From the NCBI GenBank assembly GCA_016790285.1, contig JAEUPJ010000039.1, forward strand, positions 46,332 through 110,331: a DNA stretch of 64,000 nt, read 5' to 3'. Below are positions 1 through 8,615 of this stretch, in pieces. Below the pieces are notes generated by a model. That model searched no databases and was not told the DNA's origin. It saw nothing but the letters and a program-made list of their open reading frames with translations. A program made the translations under genes and the position numbers. This stretch comes from Roseateles sp. Lineage in GTDB: Bacteria > Pseudomonadota > Gammaproteobacteria > Burkholderiales > Burkholderiaceae_C. Within the stretch, counting starts at the first letter, position 1. Each line of letters opens with the position of its first letter.

Positions 1-1596
1 GGAGAAGCCGGGCTCGAAGATGAGCCGCAGGATGGCGGCGTCGTCCGGCACCGTGCCGGGCTCGACGAGTCCGCGGTCCCAGGCACGGGCGAGCACCTTG
101 CTGCGCTGGATGCCGCGCCCGTCGTCGGTGATGCGGATGACGATGCTGCCGGCCTCGTGGTGGGCCGAGAGCGTGAGCCGGCCTTGCGCGGGCTTGCCGG
201 CGGCTTCGCGCTCGGCGGGCGTCTCCAGCCCGTGGTCCAGGCCGTTGCGCACCAGGTGCATGAGCGGGTCGGCGATGCGCTCGACGACGCTCTTGTCGAG
301 CTCGGTGTCGCCGCCCACGATGTCCAGCTGCACGCTCTTGCCCAGTTCGGCGGCGGTGTCGCGCACCACGCGGCGAAAGCGCGAGAAGGTTTCGCCGATG
401 GGCACCATGCGCAGCTGCAGCGTGCCGTTGCGGATCTCCTCGATCAGGCGGCTGATCTGGCCGTTGGCCTCGATCAACGGCCGCTGCTGGGTCTGGCGTG
501 CCAGCAGCTCGGCACCGGCGCCCGCGATGACGAGCTCGCCGAGCAGGTTGATGACGGCGTCCAGGCGATGGGCCTGCACGCGGATGAAGCGCTGGTCGTC
601 GCCCGCCGATGCGCCGGGCTCCGTGCGGCGCTGCTCGCGCTGCTTGCGCAACGCGGCGTCCACGACCTGCGGCGCCAGGCCCGTCTGCTCGGTCAGCAGC
701 TCGCCCAGCAGGGCGGCCTCACCCACGGCCGCGGCGGCCAGTTGGCTGCGCAGGCCCTGCTGCAGCTGCGCGGGGCTGATGGCGCCGGCGGCGACGAGGA
801 TCTCGCCCAGCCGCGGGTTGCCGGGCATGGCGTCGATCAGGTCGGCGAACTGCGCGGCGGTGGCGCCAGGGTTGAGCACGTGCAGCTGGCAGTCCTCGCG
901 CACGAAGCTGAAGGCGTCCTCGATCTGCGCGCGGCTCGCCTCGGTCTGGAGGCTGAAGATGAAGCCGAGGTGGCAGCTCTCGGGGTCGAGCTCGTCCAGG
1001 GGCGGCACGCCGCCGACGTCGCACACCAGGTGCGGCATGTCGCCCAGGCCGCGCACATAGTTGAGCACCGCCAGGGGGTCCATGCCGTTGCGGAACACGT
1101 CCGCGCCGAACGCCACCGACACATGCCAGGGGCGCTGGGACGTCTGCGGCACCGGCTTGGCGCCGGCGGTATCCACGGCGGGCGCGGTGGGCGCCACGCC
1201 GGCGGCGGCCTGCAGTTCCAGCACGAGGGCGCCGCGCTGGGCGGCGGCAGCCTCGTCGACCGGCTGGCCGCCGGCCTCGGCGACGAGGGCGCGGATCTGG
1301 TCGTTGCAGCGCAGCAGCAGGGTGCTGAGCGCCGGCGTCAGGGCCACCTGGCCCTCGCGAAGCCGCTGCAGCAGGGTCTCGACGTGGTGGGTGAAGTCCA
1401 CCACCGCATCCAGCCCGAAGAGGCCGGCGGAGCCCTTGACGGTATGCGCGCAGCGGAAGAGGGCGTTGAGCAGTTCGGCGTCGCCCGGCTGGCCTTCGAG
1501 CTGCAGCAGCAGCGCTTCCAGGCCTTCGATCTGTTCCTCGGCCTCGCTCAGGAAGGCGGGCAGGGCTTCGGCGATGAAGTCGATGTCGTTCGTCAT
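1..1596 (-). CDS. cheA: Chemotaxis histidine kinase CheA (partial, C-terminus off the window)
   Basis: CheA autophosphorylates on a histidine and passes phosphate to CheY at the chemoreceptor array. The visible 532 residues start with an HPt domain whose phosphorylatable His51 sits in HTVKGSAG. A central P2-like region and the dimerisation helices (around 'INLLGELVIAG') follow. The start of the ATPase domain is present, with an N-box (HLVRNGLDHG, about residue 446) and a G1 box (DDGRG, about 490). The remaining ATPase part and the CheW-like domain lie beyond base 1. The start ATG overlaps the STAS gene stop as ATGA, which implies translational coupling. It is the last visible gene of an mcp-cheY-STAS-cheA operon. 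Confidence 0.93.
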   Translation of the reverse strand, partial: MTNDIDFIAEALPAFLSEAEEQIEGLEALLLQLEGQPGDAELLNALFRCAHTVKGSAGLFGLDAVVDFTHHVETLLQRLREGQVALTPALSTLLLRCNDQIRALVAEAGGQPVDEAAAAQRGALVLELQAAAGVAPTAPAVDTAGAKPVPQTSQRPWHVSVAFGADVFRNGMDPLAVLNYVRGLGDMPHLVCDVGGVPPLDELDPESCHLGFIFSLQTEASRAQIEDAFSFVREDCQLHVLNPGATAAQFADLIDAMPGNPRLGEILVAAGAISPAQLQQGLRSQLAAAAVGEAALLGELLTEQTGLAPQVVDAALRKQREQRRTEPGASAGDDQRFIRVQAHRLDAVINLLGELVIAGAGAELLARQTQQRPLIEANGQISRLIEEIRNGTLQLRMVPIGETFSRFRRVVRDTAAELGKSVQLDIVGGDTELDKSVVERIADPLMHLVRNGLDHGLETPAEREAAGKPAQGRLTLSAHHEAGSIVIRITDDGRGIQRSKVLARAWDRGLVEPGTVPDDAAILRLIFEPGFS

Positions 1597-1901
1597 GCGG
1601 CCTCCGGCGTCGCACCGTGTTGCAGTTCGGCCAGCCAGCCGGCCAGTCCCAGGGCAGTGCACGCCTCGCGCAGCGGGCGGCTCGGGGCGTGCAGGTGCAG
1701 GGTGCAGCCGCGCGCGGCCAGGCAGCGCTGCAGGGCGATGAGCAGCTGCACGCCGGCACCGTCGACCTGGTCGACCGCGGTGCCGTCGGCCCGGGCGTCC
1801 TGGTGCTCGACGCCATCGCGACGCGCCCAGGCCAGCCACTGCGGGTGCAGCTCGGCGGCGGTGTAGATGCTCAGTTCAGCGGGGAGGTGCAGGGTGTCCA
1901 T
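1593..1901 (-). CDS. STAS-domain protein in the chemotaxis operon
   Basis: A 102-residue single-domain protein. The sequence DTLHLPAELSIYTAAELHPQWL followed by VDGAGVQLLIALQ fits the beta-alpha STAS fold of anti-sigma-factor antagonists. The phosphoacceptor region, usually DxSG, reads VDGAGVQ, so the usual Ser is not evident. The start has a good ribosome site (GGAG 7 bases before ATG), and the stop overlaps cheA as ATGA. Single-domain STAS proteins occur in some proteobacterial che operons, sometimes as scaffold-like parts; its exact role here is inferred only from position. Confidence 0.75.
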   Translation of the reverse strand: MDTLHLPAELSIYTAAELHPQWLAWARRDGVEHQDARADGTAVDQVDGAGVQLLIALQRCLAARGCTLHLHAPSRPLREACTALGLAGWLAELQHGATPEAA

Positions 1902-1918
1902 CGGAGGCTCCCTCGGGC

Positions 1919-2290
1919 TCAGGCCAGCACCAGCTTGGACACGGCGTCCAGCAGCTGCGGCGGGTTGAAGGGCTTGACGATCCAGGCCTTGGCGCCCGCC
2001 TGGCGGCCGCGGTTCTTGGCGTCTTCCTCGCCTTCCGTCGTGAGCATCACGACGGGGATGAAGCGGTGCCGCGGGTGCTGCTTGATCTGCGTGACGAACG
2101 TGATGCCGTCCATGTTGGGCATGTTCACGTCGCAGACGATGAGGTGCACCTTGGGCGCCTTGCCCAGGGCATCCAGGGCCGCCAGGCCGTCCCCGGCTTC
2201 CAGCACGTCATAGCCCGCACGGGTCAGGGCCAGCCGCACGACGGTGCGCAGGGAGGTGGAGTCGTCGACGATCAGGATGGTCTTGGCCAT
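1919..2290 (-). CDS. cheY: Single-domain response regulator CheY
   Basis: A 123-residue receiver domain with no output domain. The acidic pocket is at ILIVDDS and the phosphoacceptor Asp54 is in IVCDVNMPNMDG. Conserved Thr (MLTTEG) and Lys (VKPF) switch residues are present. It would receive phosphate from the CheA encoded two genes downstream and signal to the flagellar motor or another target. It lies 8 bp after the MCP gene and 17 bp before the STAS gene, on the same strand. Confidence 0.93.
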   Translation of the reverse strand: MAKTILIVDDSTSLRTVVRLALTRAGYDVLEAGDGLAALDALGKAPKVHLIVCDVNMPNMDGITFVTQIKQHPRHRFIPVVMLTTEGEEDAKNRGRQAGAKAWIVKPFNPPQLLDAVSKLVLA

Positions 2291-2298
2291 GGGCGTCC

Positions 2299-3486
2299 TC
2301 AGAAGAAGGTGGTCTCGATGTGCGTGGCCGCAGCGGATGTGGCGGCGGGGTTGGGCTGGCCGTGGGTGACGGCGCGTTGCTCTGCGGTCGTGTAGCCGGC
2401 GGCAAGCAGGGCCTGCCAGGCGTGGGTGTCGGGCGCTTCGCCGGTGCTTGCGGCGTCTTGCAGCGCGGCGCTGGCATCGGCCATGGAGGTGCGCAGCTGG
2501 TCCAGGATCTGGTGCACGCGGTCCTGGAACTGGAAGGCCATCAGCAATTGCTCCACCTGCGCCTTGACGATCTCGCCCTGGGCGCTCTGGTCGGCGCTGC
2601 GCTGCTGCAGCTCGGCGACGGCCGCATTGACCTGGCCGACCACCTGGCTCACCGTCTGCTCCGACGACTGGATGGCTTCGGTGTCGCGTTCGGCGGTGCG
2701 GGTGGCATGCTGCAGGGCCTTTTGCATCTGCTCGTTGAACTCGGTCACCTGGCTGCCGATGCGCCGGCCGGTTTCGCCCGACTCGGCGGACAGCCGGCGC
2801 ACCTCGCTCGCGACCACCGCGAAGCCCCGGCCGGCCGGGCCCGCGCGTGCTGCCTCGATGGCGGCGTTGATGGAGAGCAGGTTGGTGTGGCGCGCAAGGC
2901 TGGAGACGTCTTCGGCCATGCCATGCAGGCGACCGGACGCCTCGCCGAGGGTGCGCACCGTGCCCAGCACCTCGTTGCGCGACTGCACGAAGCCGTTGAA
3001 CTGGTCGAGCAGGCCGCGCAGCTGTTCGTCGCACTGGGCGAGCATGGCCAGCCGGGCCGTCTGCTCGCCGTCCTGGCCGTCTTGGCCGACCTGGCCGGTG
3101 GGACCGATGAGGCCGTCGAGCTGCTGCAGGATGTCGCCGAAGGAGCCCAGCATCTGCTCCACGGCATCGCGCAGCTGGGTTTGTGCGGTGGTGAGGTGGG
3201 TCGCCCAGGTGCGGGCGGCCTCGTCCAGCCGGCCAGCGAGGGCTTGATTCAGCGCGTCGGTGCCGGGCTTGGGGGCGCCACCCGGTGAGGTACGCAGCTG
3301 CCACACCGCCAGCACCGCGGCCAGCGCCCAAAGCACCCAGGCCGCGACCATGCCGCCCGCCAGCAGCGCGGCACCGGCCAGCGCCCAGGCGGCGCCTGCC
3401 GTGGCCCGCGGCCAGCGGCGGGTGACGGGCACCGGGCGCGTCGCCTGGGAGGCAGCGTGTGTTGACGAAAATGCTGGTTTGATCAT
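2299..3486 (-). CDS. Methyl-accepting chemotaxis protein without a periplasmic sensor
   Basis: A 395-residue chemoreceptor from the chosen ATG. A hydrophobic stretch at about residues 29-63 can form a membrane hairpin, and there is no room for a periplasmic ligand domain. The rest is cytoplasmic coiled coil with the diagnostic hairpin tip around residue 200 ([15 protein letters not shown], then [14 protein letters not shown]). It couples to CheA/CheW. The reading frame is open further upstream (ATG at 3642), but that extension is Pro/Arg-rich and unlike a receptor N-terminus. No strong ribosome site was seen at either start, so the N-terminus is uncertain. First gene of the che operon. Confidence 0.88.
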   Translation of the reverse strand: MIKPAFSSTHAASQATRPVPVTRRWPRATAGAAWALAGAALLAGGMVAAWVLWALAAVLAVWQLRTSPGGAPKPGTDALNQALAGRLDEAARTWATHLTTAQTQLRDAVEQMLGSFGDILQQLDGLIGPTGQVGQDGQDGEQTARLAMLAQCDEQLRGLLDQFNGFVQSRNEVLGTVRTLGEASGRLHGMAEDVSSLARHTNLLSINAAIEAARAGPAGRGFAVVASEVRRLSAESGETGRRIGSQVTEFNEQMQKALQHATRTAERDTEAIQSSEQTVSQVVGQVNAAVAELQQRSADQSAQGEIVKAQVEQLLMAFQFQDRVHQILDQLRTSMADASAALQDAASTGEAPDTHAWQALLAAGYTTAEQRAVTHGQPNPAATSAAATHIETTFF

Positions 3487-3826
3487 TTGTGAAGCCGGCT
3501 TCAGGTGCTTGCTGCGGGTTTTTGCGGGCTGACTCGGTGAATCTGCTTCCGTTTGAATCGTTGATATCAATTTTGCCAAATCGAGCGATGAGGTAAAGGC
3601 TTTTGGGCCGGGCGGGCGAGCGGCGGCTCGGTTTGTGCGCACTAGTTCGCACTCGTTGGGCGTCGGAGCACGCTCGCCGCGCGCTGCGGGCAGGGCTGCG
3701 GTGCCTGACGCAAGTCATGGGGTTGCGCGGCATCCGGCACGGACGGCTTCGGCCGACACCGGCACGGCGGGGCGCCCCTCGCTACGATCCCCGCCACAAG
3801 AAACAAAGCAAAAAGATTGCGCTTTC
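3487..3826. other. Intergenic region between mcp (-) and the GGDEF/EAL gene (+)
   Basis: About 340 bp between divergent genes. It holds the most AT-rich DNA of this part of the window around 3550-3600, with a perfect 10-bp palindrome TTGATATCAA at 3561-3570. This is a plausible place for the che operon promoter. Bases 3780-3826 before the GGDEF/EAL gene are A-rich. No confident -10/-35 pair was found. Confidence 0.4.
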
Positions 3827-6214
3827 ATGACGCGGGCCGACAGCTTCTGGGATCGATTGCGACGGACCTTCGAGCTGTACGCCGAGGGTGACGTCGAGTC
3901 CGCCCGCATCCGCGCCGAGCACCTGGCACAGCTGTCTCGGCTGACGCCGCTGCTGATGGCGGCCAACCTGATCTCGGCGAGCCTGGTGTGCCTGGCGGTG
4001 GGCACCGCGGGCGGCGCCTGGCTGGTGGGTTGGGTCGCCGGGCTGGGCCTGGTGGCGGCCGGCGGCCTGTGGAGTTGGTGGAAGGGCCGTGGGCGGCGCC
4101 CCGGCAAGGTGTCGGTCAAGGGCTACCGCAACGGCACCTGGCATGCCGCCGTGCTGGGCGCGTGCTGGGGTCTGGCGGCGGCGTTGTGGTTTGCACCGGC
4201 TGCGGCTGCGGAACGTGTGCTGATCGCCACGCTCGTCACCGGCATGCTGGGCGCCGGTGCCTTCGCCCTGGCCATGCTGCCCTGGGCGAGCCTGGTCTAC
4301 ATCTGGCTCATCGTGGCCGGTGCCCTCGTGGCGCTGTGGCAAGCCGGCGGGACCATCTACCTGGCCGTGGCCGTCCTGCTGCTGAGTTATGCCGCGGTCG
4401 TGTCGTTCGCGGCGCTGGCGCTGGCCCGGCAGTCGACGGCGCTGCTGCGCGCCCGCTACCAGCACGCTCGCCAGCAACAGGTCGTGTCACTGCTGCTGCG
4501 CGACTTTGAGGAGAACGCCAGCGACGCGCTCTGGGAAACCGACGCCAAGGGCCACCTCGTGCACCGGTCCGCCCGGCTGGCCAGCCTGATGGGCGTGCCG
4601 ACCGAGCGCCTCGGGGAGGTGAGGCTGCCGCAGTGGTTTGCCAGCCGCTCGCACGAGGCCGGGCCTGTGCTGGCGGCGTGGGCGCTGGGGCGGCCCTTTC
4701 GCGACTTGAAACTGCAGATCGGCCGTGGCGAGCAGGCGCGCTGGTGGGCCATCAGCGCCAAGCCGATCGCCATTGGCGAGAGTTCCACGGGCGGCGCCTG
4801 GCGTGGGGTCATCGCCGACATCACCGAGGCCCAGCGCTTCGAGAACCAGCTGCGCATGCAGGCCGAGCAGGATGCACTGACTGGCCTGGCCAACCGCCGC
4901 GCGCTGATGAACGCTGCCCAGGCCGCCATGGCGCTGGGGCGCCCGGGCTGGCTGCTGTCCATCGACCTGGATCACTTCAAGGTGGTCAATGACAGCTCGG
5001 GCCACTCCGCGGGTGACGAGGTGCTGCGCGTCGTCGCCGGTCGCCTCATGGCCCTGGCGGAAGAGGGCGACTTGATCGGGCGCCTGGGCGGCGACGAGTT
5101 CGCGATGCTGCGACTGGGCGAAACGCCCCGGCGCGCGCCGCAGGCCATGGCCGCCCTCATCATCGACAAGCTCAGCGAACCCATCGAGGTGGGCCCGAAG
5201 CGGCTGCACGTGGGCGCCAGCGTGGGCCTGGCGAGGCTGGATGCGGGCATAGCCAACGTCGAAGACCTGATGGTCAATGCCGACCTGGCCCTGTACGACG
5301 CCAAACGCTCCGGCCGCGGCCGCAGCGTGGTCTATGCCAGCTCGCTCGGCGCCGCCAGCCGGCGCATGCACACCGTGGAGCAGGCCCTGCGCGAGGGCCT
5401 GGCGCAGGGGCAGTTCGAGCTGCACTTCCAGCCCAAGGTCGACGCCCGCACCCTGCAGGCCCTCGGCGTGGAGGCGCTGATGCGCTGGGAGCACCCGACG
5501 CTGGGCTCCATCTCCCCGGGCGAGTTCATCCCGGCAGCCGAGCGCTGCGGGCTCATCCACGAGCTCGGCGTGCTGGCGCTGCAGCAGGCCTGCCTGGCCG
5601 CGCGCGAGCTGTCCTCGCTGAACGTGGCAGTGAACGTGTCACCGCTGCAGCTGATGGAGCCGGCCTTCGTGGACAGCGTGGAGCAGATCCTGCGCCGCGG
5701 CGGCATCGCGCCACAGTTGCTGCACCTGGAAGTGACCGAGTCGCTGATGCTCGAGGACGCGCCGGCCGCGCTCAAGCGCCTGCACGCGCTGCGCGACCTT
5801 GGCGTGCAGGTGGCGCTGGATGACTTTGGGACGGGCTTCTCCTCGCTGGCCTACCTGCGCGCCTTCCCCTTCCACACGCTGAAGATCGACCGCTCTTTCG
5901 TGCGTTCGCTCACCGAGCACGCAGATGCGCGCGCCATCGTGCACACCATCGTGCAGATGGCGGGCGTGCTGGGCATGCGCACGGTGGCCGAGGGCGTGGA
6001 GACCGACCGCGAGCTGGCCGTCATCCGCGCCATCCGCTGCGACGAGGTGCAGGGTTACCTGGTGGCTCGCCCCATGCCCCTGCCCAAGTTGCGCGACTGG
6101 CTGGCCGGCCGGCCCGTGACGGGCCCGGTCGATGAGGTGGACTCGCGCATCTTGCCGTGGCGCACCACCCACCTCTCGGCCCCGCCGACGACGATGTTCG
6201 GCGGCGACGTCTGA
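3827..6214 (+). CDS. Membrane-anchored PAS-GGDEF-EAL cyclic-di-GMP protein
   Basis: A 795-residue protein. Hydrophobic segments occupy roughly residues 45-210, followed by a PAS-like domain (about 220-335), a GGDEF diguanylate cyclase domain with an intact GGDEF signature near residue 420, and an EAL phosphodiesterase domain. The EAL domain keeps EALMRWEHP (about 548), VNVSPLQL, LEVTESL, DDFGTGFSS and KIDRSF, so both halves look catalytically competent. The usual RxxD inhibitory site five residues before GGDEF reads EEGD, so product inhibition may be lost. The start is the ATG at 3827; longer upstream frames lack coding character. It lies divergently from the che operon and could link c-di-GMP to motility (inference). 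Confidence 0.93.
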   Translation: MTRADSFWDRLRRTFELYAEGDVESARIRAEHLAQLSRLTPLLMAANLISASLVCLAVGTAGGAWLVGWVAGLGLVAAGGLWSWWKGRGRRPGKVSVKGYRNGTWHAAVLGACWGLAAALWFAPAAAAERVLIATLVTGMLGAGAFALAMLPWASLVYIWLIVAGALVALWQAGGTIYLAVAVLLLSYAAVVSFAALALARQSTALLRARYQHARQQQVVSLLLRDFEENASDALWETDAKGHLVHRSARLASLMGVPTERLGEVRLPQWFASRSHEAGPVLAAWALGRPFRDLKLQIGRGEQARWWAISAKPIAIGESSTGGAWRGVIADITEAQRFENQLRMQAEQDALTGLANRRALMNAAQAAMALGRPGWLLSIDLDHFKVVNDSSGHSAGDEVLRVVAGRLMALAEEGDLIGRLGGDEFAMLRLGETPRRAPQAMAALIIDKLSEPIEVGPKRLHVGASVGLARLDAGIANVEDLMVNADLALYDAKRSGRGRSVVYASSLGAASRRMHTVEQALREGLAQGQFELHFQPKVDARTLQALGVEALMRWEHPTLGSISPGEFIPAAERCGLIHELGVLALQQACLAARELSSLNVAVNVSPLQLMEPAFVDSVEQILRRGGIAPQLLHLEVTESLMLEDAPAALKRLHALRDLGVQVALDDFGTGFSSLAYLRAFPFHTLKIDRSFVRSLTEHADARAIVHTIVQMAGVLGMRTVAEGVETDRELAVIRAIRCDEVQGYLVARPMPLPKLRDWLAGRPVTGPVDEVDSRILPWRTTHLSAPPTTMFGGDV

Positions 6215-6336
6215 CGGGCGCAGCCGCGCGCTTCCATTCCCCGTTTCACACGGCCTGTCGCTCTGCCTCAGGCCGATTTGCTTTGCGCGAACACTCGGTT
6301 TGCGCGCCGGGAAGGCATCGCTTCACTTCGTAAAAA

Positions 6337-6353
6337 GGATACAAAGTGTCCAC
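6337..6353 (+). promoter_or_regulatory. Operator-like motif before the secreted hydrolase gene
   Basis: GGATACAAAGTGTCCAC is an imperfect palindrome (GGAyAC-nnn-GTrTCC) about 49 bp before the hydrolase ATG. It aligns base for base with three motifs at 11442, 11473 and 11682; the shared consensus is TGAKACRAANTGTCCAC. The regulator is unknown. Confidence 0.55.
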
Positions 6354-6401
6354 AATGTGGTTCAGAATGACCAGACTGACCCACTTTGGAGGAATCAAGT
6401 C

Positions 6402-7643
6402 ATGCGTTGGATGAATCGAACCGGTTCACCGGGCAACAGGTTGAATCTGCTGATATCACCGCTGCTGGCCCTGGCGCTGGGCGCGGGCGCGGCGAATGCG
6501 CAGTTGAACAACGTCGAGCCAGCCTTGGGCGAATCTGTGGTCTTTATTGCTCCAAAAGCTGCCGGGCAGCCGCAACTCGAGGTGTCGCTGTTCAGCAGCC
6601 CCAACCCTGAACTCGCCCGGCCGCTGGTGGTGCTCAACCACGGCATGGCCCCGGGTGGCCCGCGCTGGAACCCGCGCTACCGGCCGGACACCTTGATCCG
6701 CTACTTCACGTCGCGCGGCTACGTGGTGGCTGCGCCCATGCGCGCCGGCTACGCCGATTCCAGCGGTGTGCCGAACGACCCGTACTGCGCCGCGACCTAC
6801 GACTTCGCACAGAGGGAAGCCGAGAGCGTCCGCCAGGCCGTGGACTACCTGGTCGCGCAACCGGGCTTGCGCGTTGACCCAAAGCGTGTGGTCGTGGTTG
6901 GGCATTCGGCGGGCGGGCTCGCCTCGTTGGCCTACGCCGCACGGCCGGCAGCCGGCGTGCGAGGCGTCATCAACCTGGCCGGCGGCTGGCGCGCCTCCGC
7001 CAATGTGGGCTGGTGTGACTGGAGTGCACGCGCCGCGAGCGCTTGGCAGCGCCTGGGCCTGCAGGTGCGGGTGCCGAGCCTGTGGCAGTACGCGAGCAAC
7101 GACACCGACTTCTTCCCGAGCAACCTCGCGCGCAATTGGGTCCAGGCCTATGCCAGTGGCGGCGCGCCCGTCACCTTCGTCTCTCTGGACAACGTGGACA
7201 CCCGCCGCGTGGCGGCCCACGTGCTCTGGGAGGACCAGCCGAACATGGATCGCGCGGCGCCCGACCTGGACCGGTTCCTCGTCTCGCTGGGGCTGCCTGC
7301 CGCTCCGCTGTGGGCCTCGCCCCAGGGCGGCAATGACCCCTGGCCGGCGGGCAGCTCGCCCTCGCAGCTGTCCGACCTGACGGCCGCCTCGACGCTGCCG
7401 ATGCCGGCCTCCACCAGCGCGCAGCAAGGGTTCGAGGACTTCAAGCGCCTGCCACAGCGGCCCCGGGCCTTCGTGATGTCGCTGGACGGCAACTGGTTCT
7501 TCTATCGCTCCGGGAGTTTTCGCCCGGCCAACGAGATGCTGCGCACCTGCCGGCAGGCCGCCAACATGCCCTGCCGCGTGATCGCCCAGGGAGAGAAGAT
7601 GGCCTACCCGCTCAACTTGACGGAGCCCAACGACACGCCCTGA
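6402..7643 (+). CDS. Secreted alpha/beta hydrolase with a C-terminal extension
   Basis: A 413-residue exported hydrolase. A signal peptide ends near residue 33 (GAANA-Q). The alpha/beta fold shows the oxyanion region LVVLNHG and the nucleophile elbow GHSAGG with Ser169. Candidate acid and base are the Asp of YASNDTD and the His of AAHVLWED. The last 90 residues form a separate domain containing FEDFKRLPQRPRAF and two cysteines (RTC...PCR). Such tails occur on betaproteobacterial exported hydrolases. A strong ribosome site (GGAGGAA) fixes the ATG. The substrate is unknown. The operator motif it shares with the TonB receptor at 8616-11378 suggests joint use of one nutrient. Confidence 0.88.
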   Translation: MRWMNRTGSPGNRLNLLISPLLALALGAGAANAQLNNVEPALGESVVFIAPKAAGQPQLEVSLFSSPNPELARPLVVLNHGMAPGGPRWNPRYRPDTLIRYFTSRGYVVAAPMRAGYADSSGVPNDPYCAATYDFAQREAESVRQAVDYLVAQPGLRVDPKRVVVVGHSAGGLASLAYAARPAAGVRGVINLAGGWRASANVGWCDWSARAASAWQRLGLQVRVPSLWQYASNDTDFFPSNLARNWVQAYASGGAPVTFVSLDNVDTRRVAAHVLWEDQPNMDRAAPDLDRFLVSLGLPAAPLWASPQGGNDPWPAGSSPSQLSDLTAASTLPMPASTSAQQGFEDFKRLPQRPRAFVMSLDGNWFFYRSGSFRPANEMLRTCRQAANMPCRVIAQGEKMAYPLNLTEPNDTP

Positions 7644-7649
7644 CCAGGG

Positions 7650-8522
7650 TCAGGCCGCTCCCGGCGCCGGTGCTTCGCCGGTGCCGGCGGCGGCGCCCGG
7701 GCCCATCAGGCCCGGGTCCTGGTGGCCGTCGGCCTGGTAGGTGCCGAAGCCCACCATGATGCGTCGCGACGCACCCTCGCGATGGCCGTCCAGCGCCTCG
7801 CGCTCCACCACCAGCCGGTTCAGCCGGTTCATCAGCTGAACGCCTTCGCGCTGTGCGGTCGAGCAGATCAGGTGGGCCGATTCCTCGGTCAGCCGATGCC
7901 CATAGACCACGTTGAAGCCGAAGCCCGGGATGGGCTGTTCGTGCAGGTAGACCTGGTCGAAACCGTTGAGCAGGTCGGCCACCATCTCGCTGAGCAGCAG
8001 TCCGGTGCCCGCGGCACCTTCGACGACGCCGGTGGAGCGCCGCTGCACCAGCACCACGCGGTCATGCTCGTCCAGCGCGACGAAGCCCTTGCGCAGCCAT
8101 TCATCGAGCAGCGCGCGGGCACGGATGTCCTTGTTGACGCGCTCCACCAGCGCCTCGAACGAGCGGGCGCCGCCCTGGCGCTGGGTGCGGGGCAGGGGAA
8201 GCATGTCGCCGTTGGCGTCCATGAAGTCCAGCGACGAGGTCCAGGCGTCCAGCACCAGGCGCTCGATGCTCGGGCGCGGGGCGGGCGGGGCGTCGGCACT
8301 CTCGCGCAGGGCGCGCACCTCACGGCGCGGCAGGCCGGTGAGCAGGCTCACGCGGCTGTCGGAGTTGGGCTTGCCCTTGACGGGCTCGAACTCCGTGGCG
8401 ACCTCGAAGTAGACCGATCGCAGCAGCTTGCAGAAGGCCTGGTAGGTGATGCCGCTGGAGATGGCGATGCGCACCAGTCGGCGGAGCAGGTAGCGCAGCA
8501 GGGGCGAGAAATCGAAGTGCAT
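7650..8522 (-). CDS. DUF6502 family protein
   Basis: A 290-residue protein matching the DUF6502 pattern as I recall it: an N-terminal part reading RRLVRIAISSGITYQAF that resembles a winged-helix or DNA-binding start, a middle with LTGLPRREVRALRE, and a C-terminal part ending in FGTYQAD before a Gly/Pro/Ala-rich tail. There is no signal peptide or membrane segment. The helical N-terminus and phrases such as 'LTGLPRREV' would suit a cytoplasmic regulator, but no function is established. It is convergent with the hydrolase gene (6 bp between stops) and lies downstream of the TonB receptor gene on the same strand. Confidence 0.75.
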   Translation of the reverse strand: MHFDFSPLLRYLLRRLVRIAISSGITYQAFCKLLRSVYFEVATEFEPVKGKPNSDSRVSLLTGLPRREVRALRESADAPPAPRPSIERLVLDAWTSSLDFMDANGDMLPLPRTQRQGGARSFEALVERVNKDIRARALLDEWLRKGFVALDEHDRVVLVQRRSTGVVEGAAGTGLLLSEMVADLLNGFDQVYLHEQPIPGFGFNVVYGHRLTEESAHLICSTAQREGVQLMNRLNRLVVEREALDGHREGASRRIMVGFGTYQADGHQDPGLMGPGAAAGTGEAPAPGAA

Positions 8523-8615
8523 GCAAGGGCCGCCGAGCGGGGCGGGCAGGGGTGGCGGGGCCAGCCCCCATTCTGGCCCGCCACCACGGCGGCGGGTCAG
8601 GTGGTCGCCCCAGGG

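Noticed and set aside
157-1866. 569-codon plus-strand open frame
   Set aside because: Antisense to cheA and the STAS gene.
3487-3642. Longer MCP start at 3642
   Set aside because: Extension is Pro/Arg-rich, unlike a receptor N-terminus, and would translate the AT-rich promoter-like region. Kept only as an alternative.
7655-7700. Strong GC hairpin near the DUF6502 stop
   Set aside because: It lies within the coding end (Gly/Pro/Ala-rich tail) and has no T-run, so it is not called a terminator.
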